A stretch of 29,850 nucleotides of DNA from a virus: positions 1 through 29,850 of IMG/VR virus record IMGVR_UViG_3300018081_000012; one strand, written 5' to 3'. The notes under the pieces were generated by a model that made no database searches, was not told the origin of the DNA, and saw only the letters and a list, made by a program, of their open reading frames with translations. Shown piece after piece: positions 1-5,409 of this stretch; the first letter of the stretch is position 1, and each line of letters begins with the position of its first letter. The position numbers and the translations under genes were made by a program.

Positions 1-1
1 A

Positions 2-478
2 ATCCTCGAATGTTCAGAAGGAGAAGCCAGAGAGGCTCTTGATTTACTTCTTAAACGGTACGAGGGTTTCGCGGAACTTAAAAAGACTACTATTCCTCGA
101 GACGCTGAGCGCGGTTATTTTATTGGGTTGGATGGACGTAGAGTCCCAATTCCCGGGGACACGAAAGGGGAACGCAAACATCTTTGCATGTCGGGCTATC
201 TTCAAAACGGAGAAGCCATCATAATGAAAATGGCTACCCTTAAATGGGAGGATAAACTTGCAGATCACCAAGCTCTGTTGGTTAATCTGGTGCACGACGA
301 GTGCCAAACTGAGGTACCGAATAATATGGAGAGTGCTCTCTGTGTCGCTAAGATGCAGGCTGATTCTTTTGAAGAAGTTGGTGAAGAATTAAAACTTAAG
401 TGTCCTTTAAAAGGTAGTTACTGGAATGAAGATCATAAAGACTATACAATCGGAACAAATTGGTCAGTTACCCATTAA
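2..478 (+). CDS. T7-type family A DNA polymerase, C-terminal part (5' end outside window)
   Basis: The reading frame is open from base 2 to a TAA at 476-478, so only about 158 C-terminal residues are present. The piece carries polymerase motif C as LVHDECQTEVP; His-Asp-Glu is encoded at 293-301, and the Asp is a metal ligand of the palm. It ends IGTNWSVTH, closely matching the G-x-NW-x-x-H end of T7 gp5 (family knowledge). Upstream residues GRRVPIPGDTKGERKH fit the fingers/palm connection of the same family. The enzyme replicates the phage genome. The short gene that follows begins 29 bases downstream with its own strong ribosome site, so the replication genes run on in one transcript. Assignment to family A is firm. 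Exonuclease domain and thioredoxin-binding loop, if any, lie outside the window. Confidence 0.95.
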   Translation: MLECSEGEAREALDLLLKRYEGFAELKKTTIPRDAERGYFIGLDGRRVPIPGDTKGERKHLCMSGYLQNGEAIIMKMATLKWEDKLADHQALLVNLVHDECQTEVPNNMESALCVAKMQADSFEEVGEELKLKCPLKGSYWNEDHKDYTIGTNWSVTH

Positions 479-507
479 CAAACCAATTGATTAACAAGGA
501 GATTACA

Positions 508-690
508 ATGCCTAAGTATGAAGTTGAATATACTTATAATATTCCCGAGGAAGGTGTCTTTACCTTAGAGACCCCGGAGCCTCTGACTATGGATGAAGTT
601 GAAGAGCAAGCTATTGTTGAAATTCAAGAGACATTCCCAGATGTAAGAGACATTAGAGTTGACGGATTTAAGGAGATTACTGTTGGCTAA
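508..690 (+). CDS. small acidic hypothetical protein, 60 aa
   Basis: Start ATG 508 is chosen because AAGGA at 496-500 lies 7 bases upstream; a longer in-frame version starting at 460 would overlap the polymerase end without a ribosome site. The 60-residue product begins MPKYEVEYTYNIPEEGVF and is acidic, with an alternating hydrophobic N-terminal half (possible beta strands) followed by a predicted helix MDEVEEQAIVEIQETF. No family is recognised. Its stop overlaps the TTG start of the next gene, and that gene's ribosome site lies inside its last codons, which implies translational coupling. It lies between DNA polymerase and a probable ssDNA-binding protein, so a replication accessory role is possible but is only inference from position. 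Confidence 0.8.
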   Translation: MPKYEVEYTYNIPEEGVFTLETPEPLTMDEVEEQAIVEIQETFPDVRDIRVDGFKEITVG

Positions 691-1192
691 GATTGATTTT
701 GTTTATCTGCAAGGCAAAACCAAATGGTTTCGCCATTCAGCCCCCAACCAATGGGGTAATTGGTCGCACGATCTCTATATAGATCCTCCCTCCCTCGAAA
801 AATGGAAAGAACTACAAACAGGATCTGATGATGTTTTAGGAATTAAGAATCAATTGAGAAAGGATGAAGACGGATACTTTGTTACTTTGAGACGACCTGT
901 CGAAAAGCAATTGAGGTCGGGAAAGAAGATTGGCTTTGCGCCTCCTGAAGTTCTAATGGCAGACGGAGTGACTCCACTTCGTGGTGTTATGGTTGGCAAT
1001 GGTTCTGACGTCACCACAAAACTAGAAGTATATACACACTTCGTACCAGGAAGTAACAATAAGAAGGCTAGAGCCATACGCTGGTTATCTTCAAAGATTG
1101 ATAACTTAGTTCCCTTTGAAATTAACAAAGACTTTAATGAAAATGAAGAGAAGCAGGTCAGAGGATTAGCTGAACAACCTGCTCAATTTTAG
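683..1192 (+). CDS. probable phage ssDNA-binding protein (gp2.5-like role)
   Basis: The 169-residue product starts at TTG 683, seven bases after AAGGAG (670-675); the start overlaps the preceding stop. Conserved-looking blocks are TKWFRHSAPNQWGNWSHDLY near the N-terminus, FVTLRRPVEKQLR, IGFAPPEVLMADGVTPLRG and GNGSDVTTKLEVY, ending in a charged low-complexity tail. This pattern resembles a protein found beside DNA polymerase and exonuclease in many podoviruses and annotated there as an ssDNA-binding or hypothetical protein; an OB-fold and an acidic tail are typical of gp2.5-like proteins (family knowledge). Sequence evidence is by remembered similarity plus neighbourhood, so the function is moderately supported. 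The TTG start would make translation lower than the flanking ATG genes. The TAG stop lies in the first hairpin of the long non-coding region. Confidence 0.6.
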   Translation: MAKIDFVYLQGKTKWFRHSAPNQWGNWSHDLYIDPPSLEKWKELQTGSDDVLGIKNQLRKDEDGYFVTLRRPVEKQLRSGKKIGFAPPEVLMADGVTPLRGVMVGNGSDVTTKLEVYTHFVPGSNNKKARAIRWLSSKIDNLVPFEINKDFNENEEKQVRGLAEQPAQF

Positions 1193-1796
1193 CCGACGCT
1201 ATTCGGCTAATGAAGCTGACCTCTACTGTTAAAGCTTTCAGTAAGTCAGAGCCTGTGGGAGTAGCGTCCGCGACGGGACCTTTTCTTTTGTCACAGTCGT
1301 CTAAGTAGCTGTTATAGGATACCTGTTCGTTGCAGGAGACGTACGAGAACCGCTTAATCGTACCTGTGAACAGCACTTGCCACTCCCGGTCCAAACGGTG
1401 TAGTGCATGTGCCCTCCGGTACCCGTAATTAAAGTGGGGACCTCCTCACCTATGTAACTCGTGGTATCGCAATCTCCGTGGTGAATGGGAGATCCCGCTA
1501 GTCATCCGGTGGAGGATAAAAGAGGGTGACCCGCGTTTGCTGCTTTCCAGGTACGTTGAAAGCAGGAGGATATCCCACCATTCCCTCACAGGTGCAAGGG
1601 ATGCACATGAGGCCTTACCGAAAACTAGGACTCCGCAAAATACGAACTGGGCGGTGCGGTGCATAACCGTGGTAGACGGCCAATAATGGTTTGGATGTCA
1701 GTCTAGTAATTACGACGCTCAATCGTAGTGACCTAGACCGTAGCCTAAGCGCTAGAGACCAACTAGTATCCTGACGGCGGTCTACCGTTCGGGACT

Positions 1797-1824
1797 GAAG
1801 GTTCGAGTCCTTCCAGGGTCAACA
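1797..1824 (+). other. tRNA 3'-end-like element (T-arm plus ACA tail) inside the large RNA
   Basis: Bases 1797-1813 form a perfect 5-bp stem (GAAGG/CCTTC) around the loop TTCGAGT, which fits the tRNA T-loop consensus UUCRANY. They are followed by CAGGGTC and AACA, like an acceptor strand with a CCA-like tail. No matching D-arm and anticodon arm precede it at tRNA spacing; the closest 5' acceptor candidate, GACCTAG at 1730-1736, is also used by the perfect hairpin 1701-1738. A conventional tRNA gene is therefore not called. Confidence 0.5.
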
Positions 1825-2132
1825 GGTCCCTGTGGCGAAACGGCAAACGCACTAGTGGGGACAAGTAGGTTACAACCCTACCACTGTCCAGATACCGTTT
1901 GAGAGGTCGTGGCTGTCAGTGAAAACAGAGACGAAGTTTACTCTCGAACAAGTACGCTTGCATTCCTAGGCAAGTCCTAAGTTCTCACCTTGGAGTTCCC
2001 AGGGCCAAACCAAAAAGGTGGTGTTATCAGGTGACGTGAGGGCAGGAAAGAAGAGATGTCTAAAGACGGTGCCATCAGCGAAGCTTCTTCCATTCAAGAA
2101 GTGGGGCTTGAAGCTGTCTTCTTGACTAGCAA

Positions 2133-2149
2133 CCACGTTCGAATCGTGG
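2133..2149 (+). other. second T-arm-like hairpin inside the large RNA
   Basis: CCACG and CGTGG pair perfectly around TTCGAAT, a canonical T-loop sequence. The hairpin is enclosed by the perfect 6-bp stem 2124-2129/2168-2173, so it appears to be an arm of a larger fold and not part of a tRNA. T-loops are common tertiary-contact motifs in large RNAs. Confidence 0.5.
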
Positions 2150-2672
2150 ATATAACGGATGGTAACTCTAGTCTCGTAGTAACGACATGTCTCTTCGGCG
2201 GATGCGCCAAACCCCGCAAGGTTTGGAGATACTGACGTAACGAACAGTTCACGTCTCGCGCCAGATGAACACCCGTGGATGTGGAGAACCATAAGAAAGC
2301 AAGCCGAAAACCCAGGGCCAGATTAGCCCTCTCTGATTGGAAGAGCTGTTAACCGAACCTCCTTCTGAGGGAGACGGACTGTTGGTGTTCATGTACACCT
2401 CTGGATCAGCAAGGAATGTGCTCTACCTCGCCACCCAGGTGATGGGGCTCTTCGGAGCAGGAATGGCGTAACACAATAGGGCAATGCCCGGAACCTCTTG
2501 CAAAAGCTGTCTCCAATATCGAAGGTGAGGAGAATAGTGTACACGAAGCAGGTGAGGACGGATCGAGATAGACAAGTACTGGTGAGAAAGACACATGAAG
2601 CCAGGAAAGAGCGCGTCCAATAACCGTAACACTTCTTGCGAGGGAATTCCACAAAACCAAAGGAGAAGTGCC

Positions 2673-2729
2673 ATGACGTTCCTCTGGACCCAGATACTAG
2701 AAGTCATTGCTCCTCAGCAACCGCCCTAG
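2673..2729 (+). CDS. possible 18-aa peptide at the 3' end of the structured region
   Basis: ATG 2673 follows AAAGGAG (2659-2665) by seven bases, as good a ribosome site as any real gene here. The peptide is MTFLWTQILEVIAPQQPP, a hydrophobic helix followed by a proline end. The stop at 2727-2729 falls in the hairpin 2723-2738, so ribosomes on this peptide could disturb that hairpin. It may be a leader peptide, a tiny membrane peptide or chance. No homologue is recognised. Confidence 0.35.
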   Translation: MTFLWTQILEVIAPQQPP

Positions 2730-2752
2730 AGGTAGGGCTTTAGTACATTTTA
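2723..2752 (+). terminator. weak terminator or processing hairpin ending the structured region
   Basis: GCCCT (2723-2727) and AGGGC (2734-2738) form a perfect stem with a six-base loop, followed by TTTAGTACATTTT. The T tract is interrupted, so this may be a leaky terminator or an RNA 3'-end processing site. The next gene starts 22 bases later with its own ribosome site. Confidence 0.45.
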
Positions 2753-2773
2753 AACAATAAAAAGGAGTGAGCT

Positions 2774-3064
2774 ATGTATCCTCCGAATTATAACCCCTGG
2801 CCGCAAATGTGGCCGCCAGCAGGGCCGAATATAGATGAAACTCTCCGTGTCCTCCATAAGATTCGCAGGCAGGAAAAGAAGAGACAGAAACAAGAGGACG
2901 AGGAAAAGAAGAAGAAAGAACCTCCGAAGAGAAGATCTTATACACTTACGGACGTCTTTCTGATATTGTTCTCATGTTCTTGGTTCGTAGGACCGTTGAC
3001 CGCAATGGCAATGATCAAAGTAACCCAGAACTTCTTATTAACCATGCAACCGTTAGTCAAATGA
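2774..3064 (+). CDS. membrane protein with Pro-rich N-terminus and charged linker, 96 aa
   Basis: ATG 2774 is preceded by AAAGGAG (2761-2767). Residues 1-18 are proline- and tryptophan-rich; residues about 25-54 are a highly charged Lys/Glu/Gln stretch likely to be a helix or coiled coil; residues about 59-82 (DVFLILFSCSWFVGPLTAMA) are hydrophobic enough for one membrane span. The layout suggests a membrane-anchored cytoplasmic tail. No known family is recognised. It is the first gene after the structured RNA region, and its TGA stop overlaps the ATG of the next gene (ATGA). A role in take-over of the membrane or in anchoring replication is possible but unsupported. Confidence 0.75.
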   Translation: MYPPNYNPWPQMWPPAGPNIDETLRVLHKIRRQEKKRQKQEDEEKKKKEPPKRRSYTLTDVFLILFSCSWFVGPLTAMAMIKVTQNFLLTMQPLVK

Positions 3065-3243
3065 CATATAGTCCAACAACCAAATACAACCTTCTTTACG
3101 AAATGAAGAGGTTGAAGAAAAAAGAGGATGAACTCGGTTACTTAGAAGAAGAAGAGTTCTCCTTTGATGAATACGACATCCCCTATATAATAGAATTGAT
3201 TGAGAAAGATATTGCAAGTGCCGGAGATACAGACCTTAATTAA
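3061..3243 (+). CDS. small acidic hypothetical protein, 60 aa
   Basis: ATG 3061 overlaps the preceding stop in an ATGA arrangement, so it is chosen over an upstream in-frame start at 2974 inside the neighbouring gene. The product begins MTYSPTTKYNLLYEMKRLKK and continues with an acidic middle (EDELGYLEEEEFSFDEYD) and a final helix IIELIEKDIAS. Charge is strongly polarised: basic near the N-terminus, acidic afterwards. No family is recognised. It lies directly before the exonuclease gene, whose probable start overlaps its 3' end. DNA mimicry or nuclease modulation could be imagined from the acidity, but nothing in the sequence shows it. Confidence 0.7.
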   Translation: MTYSPTTKYNLLYEMKRLKKKEDELGYLEEEEFSFDEYDIPYIIELIEKDIASAGDTDLN

Positions 3244-4111
3244 GGACATCTACAATCTTGTCCAAAGAAAGGACGGATGGTTTAACGATGACCTCGCGAA
3301 CAGTTTTGCGTCAACAGTGGCTAGTAAACTACAAGAACAACTTGGAGAAAGCCAGAAGACGTCTACACTTCGCCTCAGCAAGATGGGACCGAGTTGTCCT
3401 AAAGCGTTATGGTACTCCGTTAACCACCCTGAACTTGCTGAAGCGTTGCCTCCATGGGCCGAGATCAAGTATTCATACGGTCATGTTATTGAAGCATTGG
3501 CTATCGTCCTATCAGAGGCCGCCGGACACGAAGTAACGGGGAAACAAGATGCAATCGTACTCGACGGGATCACAGGTCATAGGGATTGCGTTATCGATGG
3601 GTGTATCGTCGATGTCAAGTCTAGTAGTAGCAGGGGTTTTAGTAAGTTCAAGGATAAGACTCTTGCGAAAGACGATAGCTTTGGCTATCTGGACCAGCTT
3701 GATGGGTATGTGTTGGGTTCCCATTCTGATCCTCTTGTTCGGTGCAAGGACCGTGGCTACATTCTAGCTATTGATAAAACCTTAGGACATATGGTGCTCT
3801 ATGAACATGAGGTTAGCCATGATCGATCAGAAGCTCTTAAAGAGAGAATTCGAGTATACAAGGCTATCGTTGCTGATCCAACTCCACCGGCTTGTGGATG
3901 CGAGACATTCGCCGAAGGATCATCCGGTAACGTGCGCCTTGATACAAGGGCTAGCTACTCGCCTTACAAGCATATCTGTTTTCCTAACCTCAGAACATTC
4001 CTATATGCCGCAGGACCCGTCTTCCTTTCCAGAGTAATGAAGAGACCATTCAATAAAGATGGTCCAATAACAGAGATTGACAAAAACGGTAAGATCGTGT
4101 ACAATGTATAG
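3218..4111 (+). CDS. PD-(D/E)XK exonuclease with Cas4-like cysteines
   Basis: The protein has the core of RecB/Cas4-type nucleases: GHRD with Asp at 3584-3586, then IDGCIVDVKSSSS with Asp 3611-3613 and Lys 3617-3619 forming the D...D-x-K metal site, and a following GYLDQLDGY helix typical of this fold (QxxxY-like). A block LRLSKMGPSCPKALWYSV gives one N-terminal cysteine, and CGCE plus KHICFPN give three C-terminal cysteines. One-plus-three is the arrangement that binds a 4Fe-4S cluster in Cas4 and AddB nucleases (family knowledge); here it is inference. The start is uncertain: GTG 3218 is chosen with GAGAAAG upstream, but TTG 3200 or TTG 3212 are possible. The likely role is 5'-3' degradation of host DNA or recombination, as for T7 gp6. 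It ends inside the next tiny gene. Confidence 0.85.
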   Translation: MPEIQTLIKDIYNLVQRKDGWFNDDLANSFASTVASKLQEQLGESQKTSTLRLSKMGPSCPKALWYSVNHPELAEALPPWAEIKYSYGHVIEALAIVLSEAAGHEVTGKQDAIVLDGITGHRDCVIDGCIVDVKSSSSRGFSKFKDKTLAKDDSFGYLDQLDGYVLGSHSDPLVRCKDRGYILAIDKTLGHMVLYEHEVSHDRSEALKERIRVYKAIVADPTPPACGCETFAEGSSGNVRLDTRASYSPYKHICFPNLRTFLYAAGPVFLSRVMKRPFNKDGPITEIDKNGKIVYNV

Positions 4112-4199
4112 CACAGAAAGATATTGCAAATGTAAGAGACCTTCCCAATGCTACGGTGGTAGCTATGGTGTAATTTGTAAATTGAATGCAACCAAATGA
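4104..4199 (+). CDS. tiny Cys-rich protein, 31 aa
   Basis: ATG 4104 lies within the last codons of the exonuclease gene, and the TGA at 4197-4199 overlaps the next ATG. The product MYSTERYCKCKRPSQCYGG... has four cysteines (C-x-C, then single Cys at two later places), basic residues and glycines, consistent with a minimal metal knuckle. There is no clear ribosome site, so translation would depend on coupling to the exonuclease. No family is recognised. The overlap chain of exonuclease, this ORF and the next one argues for a real gene; very short length keeps the call modest. Confidence 0.5.
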   Translation: MYSTERYCKCKRPSQCYGGSYGVICKLNATK

Positions 4200-4306
4200 A
4201 CGGGAGTTGGCCGTGTTTCGTCTTCGGCGGTCACCACTGGTGCTTCCATATAGACAAGTATGGGCTCTATCTAACGATCTGCCGCCGGTGTGGTAGAATT
4301 AAATAA
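4196..4306 (+). CDS. tiny zinc-ribbon-like protein, 36 aa
   Basis: ATG 4196 overlaps the preceding TGA, and the frame ends at TAA 4304-4306. The product begins MNGSWPCFVFGGHHWCF and ends ICRRCGRIK. One Cys, a His-His-x-Cys group and a terminal C-x-x-C make a plausible compact zinc-binding fold, like the small CRRCG-ending proteins seen in several phages (recollection, not tested). It is Trp- and aromatic-rich. It may act as a small nucleic-acid- or protein-binding factor, but this is inference. The ribosome site AAAGGAG at 4305-4311 directly follows its stop and belongs to the leader before endonuclease I. Confidence 0.55.
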   Translation: MNGSWPCFVFGGHHWCFHIDKYGLYLTICRRCGRIK

Positions 4307-4440
4307 AGGAGAGCTTCTGCTGGATCAAATGAACGGCGCCGTTGTCCTGAGCCGTTTGGTCTCGACTGCGGAGAGCCCCGTCGCTTAGACGACGGTAATC
4401 AGCAGAGCCCCGTGAAAGTCGGGGCACTACAAAAGGAGGG
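4305..4440 (+). promoter_or_regulatory. structured leader with two strong hairpins and a repeated GC-rich block before endonuclease I
   Basis: The stretch holds a 12-base perfect palindrome AACGGCGCCGTT starting at 4332, the perfect hairpin CCGTCG/CGACGG around CTTAGA near 4378-4395, and the hairpin GCCCCG/CGGGGC around TGAAAGT near 4407-4425. The 10-base block AGAGCCCCGT occurs twice, once before each hairpin, so the first copy could also pair with the final CGGGGC strand; this allows two exclusive folds. AAAAGGAGGG at 4431-4440 follows. A possible 19-codon ORF (4329-4388, MNGAVVLSRLVSTAESPVA) lies within it after an AAAGGAG at 4305-4311, though 17 bases away. Together this suggests translational or processing control of the downstream nuclease. 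Confidence 0.5.
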
Positions 4441-4462
4441 TCGAGTGAATTGAAAAAAGAAA

Positions 4463-4813
4463 TTGTTGAAGAAGAAGCTAAAAAACAAGTTTGAAAAGAG
4501 AATATACAATGTGTTACGTCGGGCTAAGAGTAATTTCCAGTACGAAAGTGAACGCATCCCCTACCTCTTGGCCCGACATTATATCCCTGATTTCGTAGTA
4601 ATTACTCCTTTAGGTAAGGTTTACATAGAATGTAAAGGCTACCTCCGACCTGAGGACAAATGCAAGATGGTAGCCGTTAAGAAATTACATCCAGAGATTG
4701 ATTTGCGTATCCTGTTTTATAGCCACAATAAGAAATATATTAAATGGGCAGAGAAGAACGGTATAAAATACGCAATTGGTACAATCCCAAAGGAGTGGCT
4801 CGATGGTCTATAA
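4463..4813 (+). CDS. endonuclease I, Holliday-junction resolvase (T7 gp3 homologue)
   Basis: The 116-residue protein matches T7 endonuclease I in its active-site order: Glu11 in FEKRIYNVL, Asp43 in HYIPDFVV, Glu56 and Lys58 in VYIECKGYL, corresponding to T7 E20, D55, E65 and K67 (family knowledge). HPEIDLRILFYS and the end GTIPKEWLDGL also match the family. It is shorter than T7 gp3 (149), mostly at both ends. The enzyme resolves branched DNA and helps break down host DNA. The start is unclear: TTG 4463 is the first start codon after an in-frame TGA at 4451, yet the best ribosome site, AAAAGGAGGG (4431-4440), points to GTG 4445, from which the frame stops after two codons. It ends overlapping the next gene. 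Confidence 0.9.
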   Translation: MLKKKLKNKFEKRIYNVLRRAKSNFQYESERIPYLLARHYIPDFVVITPLGKVYIECKGYLRPEDKCKMVAVKKLHPEIDLRILFYSHNKKYIKWAEKNGIKYAIGTIPKEWLDGL

Positions 4814-4961
4814 AGATGACGATGATCTAGTCGAGTTAACTAAAGAAGAGTTTGCTAGTGAACTCAACCATGCTAAATACATGGGAGGCCTAGCAGGCGC
4901 AGCAATAACTATTATTACAACATTGGTGTTTTTATATTACCTTGAATATCGTTACTATTAA
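4803..4961 (+). CDS. one-span membrane protein, 52 aa
   Basis: ATG 4803 follows AAAGGAG (4789-4795) by seven bases and overlaps the end of endonuclease I by 11 bases. The product starts MVYKDDDDLVELTKEEFASE, an acidic cytoplasmic-looking segment, followed by one hydrophobic helix (about residues 30-47, GGLAGAAITIITTLVFLYY) and a short tail with Arg. No family is recognised; small acidic membrane proteins are common near T7-like early and middle genes. The function is unknown. Its 3' end overlaps the next small gene. Confidence 0.75.
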   Translation: MVYKDDDDLVELTKEEFASELNHAKYMGGLAGAAITIITTLVFLYYLEYRYY

Positions 4962-5094
4962 TGAAGTAGAGAACATACTGCAAACGTACTCTATCGAAGA
5001 TATATTTAATATGAATGAATTGACTGAAGCGGATGTTCTCTACTTTCTAGTCGAACAAGAATTTGTAACCTTACCGAATCCTAAACCATTATGA
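4942..5094 (+). CDS. conserved-looking small acidic protein, 50 aa
   Basis: The frame opens at TTG 4942 inside the previous gene and closes at TGA 5092-5094, overlapping the next ATG. No ATG is available upstream, and no good ribosome site is seen, so the exact start is weak. The product contains ENILQTYSIEDIFNMNELTE and ends FVTLPNPKPL. The pattern S-I-E-D-I-hydrophobic-N-x-L-T-E followed by a short helix and a Leu-Pro-x-Pro end is one I recall as recurring in small proteins of T7-like phages, which supports a real gene. Function unknown. The coupling on both sides suggests it is made with its neighbours. Confidence 0.6.
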   Translation: MNIVTINEVENILQTYSIEDIFNMNELTEADVLYFLVEQEFVTLPNPKPL

Positions 5095-5276
5095 AACATC
5101 CTAGTAACAGATTCGAAAGAATAGTTAATGCGAAGAAGAAGGAAGAACGGGCAAAGCAAAAGGCAGCCCGGGATAAAGTTCGGCGAGTACTCAAAGAAAG
5201 ACTCAAAGAACAGGAGACAGACCATGAACTCCGAACGCTTGATCGAGTTGACAATCTCGAGAGACAACGTAGTTAG
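5091..5276 (+). CDS. small basic, highly charged protein, 61 aa
   Basis: ATG 5091 overlaps the preceding TGA (ATGA). The product MKHPSNRFERIVNAKKKEER... is about half Lys, Arg and Glu, without hydrophobic stretches, and is probably one long helix or coiled coil. It overlaps the start of the next gene by about 50 bases, and that gene's ribosome site AGGAGA (5212-5217) lies inside it. No family is recognised. Nucleic-acid binding is plausible from composition only. Because low-complexity charged frames can arise by chance, confidence is moderate. Confidence 0.55.
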   Translation: MKHPSNRFERIVNAKKKEERAKQKAARDKVRRVLKERLKEQETDHELRTLDRVDNLERQRS

Positions 5277-5403
5277 CCAGGTTGCAGCATTCTTAGCTGC
5301 TATCGGTGTTGTCAAGGACTACGAAGATATCCTGGACATTAAGTTCGGTGATACCCAACAAGATCAGATACCAATAAAGATTAAATTCAAGGAGGCAAAA
5401 TAA
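5224..5403 (+). CDS. small hypothetical protein, 59 aa
   Basis: ATG 5224 is chosen because AGGAGA at 5212-5217 precedes it by six bases; a longer in-frame version from 5128 would be buried in the neighbouring gene. The product has an N-terminal segment MNSERLIELTISRDNVVSQV, a small hydrophobic helix AAFLAAIGVV, then an acidic strand-like part (DYEDILDIKFGD) and a terminal IPIKIKFKEAK. No family is recognised. The mixture of alpha and beta patterns and the strong ribosome site make it a convincing gene. It is followed after six bases by a basic HNH-like protein. Confidence 0.7.
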   Translation: MNSERLIELTISRDNVVSQVAAFLAAIGVVKDYEDILDIKFGDTQQDQIPIKIKFKEAK

Positions 5404-5409
5404 CTTAAA

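Larger units (their letters stand above)
1190..2745 (+). ncRNA. giant structured non-coding RNA candidate (GOLLD/ROOL-like class, unassigned)
   Basis: About 1.5 kb without a convincing long ORF in a genome whose other plus-strand genes are tightly packed. Sampled 60-base lines have 31-34 G+C, against 21 in a coding line nearby. Perfect stems found by eye: 1190-1195/1204-1209; a three-way element closed by 1308-1313/1369-1374 holding 1322-1325/1333-1336 and 1341-1346/1358-1363; 1540-1547/1558-1565; nested 1584-1588/1608-1612 with 1592-1596/1602-1606; nested 1701-1706/1733-1738 with 1711-1715/1723-1727; 1838-1843/1895-1900 around 1859-1863/1885-1889 and 1865-1869/1877-1881; 1957-1961/1970-1974; 2084-2089/2096-2101; 2124-2129/2168-2173 around 2133-2137/2145-2149; 2208-2213/2220-2225; 2234-2238/2251-2255; 2314-2318/2326-2330; 2384-2388/2395-2399; 2447-2450/2455-2458 with a UUCG loop. 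T-loop and UUCG orientation favour the plus strand. Exact ends, and whether it is one RNA or several, are unknown. Similarity to GOLLD or ROOL is by size, ornateness and phage context only. Confidence 0.7.

Noticed and set aside
659-683. TTG 659 as the start of the ssDNA-binding-like gene
   Set aside because: It lies upstream of the AAGGAG at 670-675; TTG 683 has proper spacing.
1730-1824. A normal tRNA gene ending at the T-arm 1797-1813
   Set aside because: No valid anticodon arm or D-loop; the 5' acceptor has a mismatch and belongs to a better perfect hairpin at 1701-1738.
2521-2560. Short direct repeat AGGTGAGGA in the large RNA
   Set aside because: Only two nine-base copies in purine-rich sequence, which is not notable without more support.
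1966-2707. Minus-strand ORFs of 84-108 codons in the structured region
   Set aside because: They overlap one another in several frames, lack ribosome sites, have erratic composition, and oppose the surrounding genes. Open frames arise by chance in GC-richer sequence.
1193-2773. Group I or group II intron as the explanation of the non-coding region
   Set aside because: No recognisable group II domain V hairpin and no clear group I P7/P3 core were found. The region lies between complete genes and does not interrupt one.
1193-2773. rRNA, RNase P RNA or tmRNA gene
   Set aside because: No signature sequences of 16S/23S rRNA or RNase P were found; the GATTCGAC block and G-U acceptor of tmRNA are absent despite tRNA-like parts.
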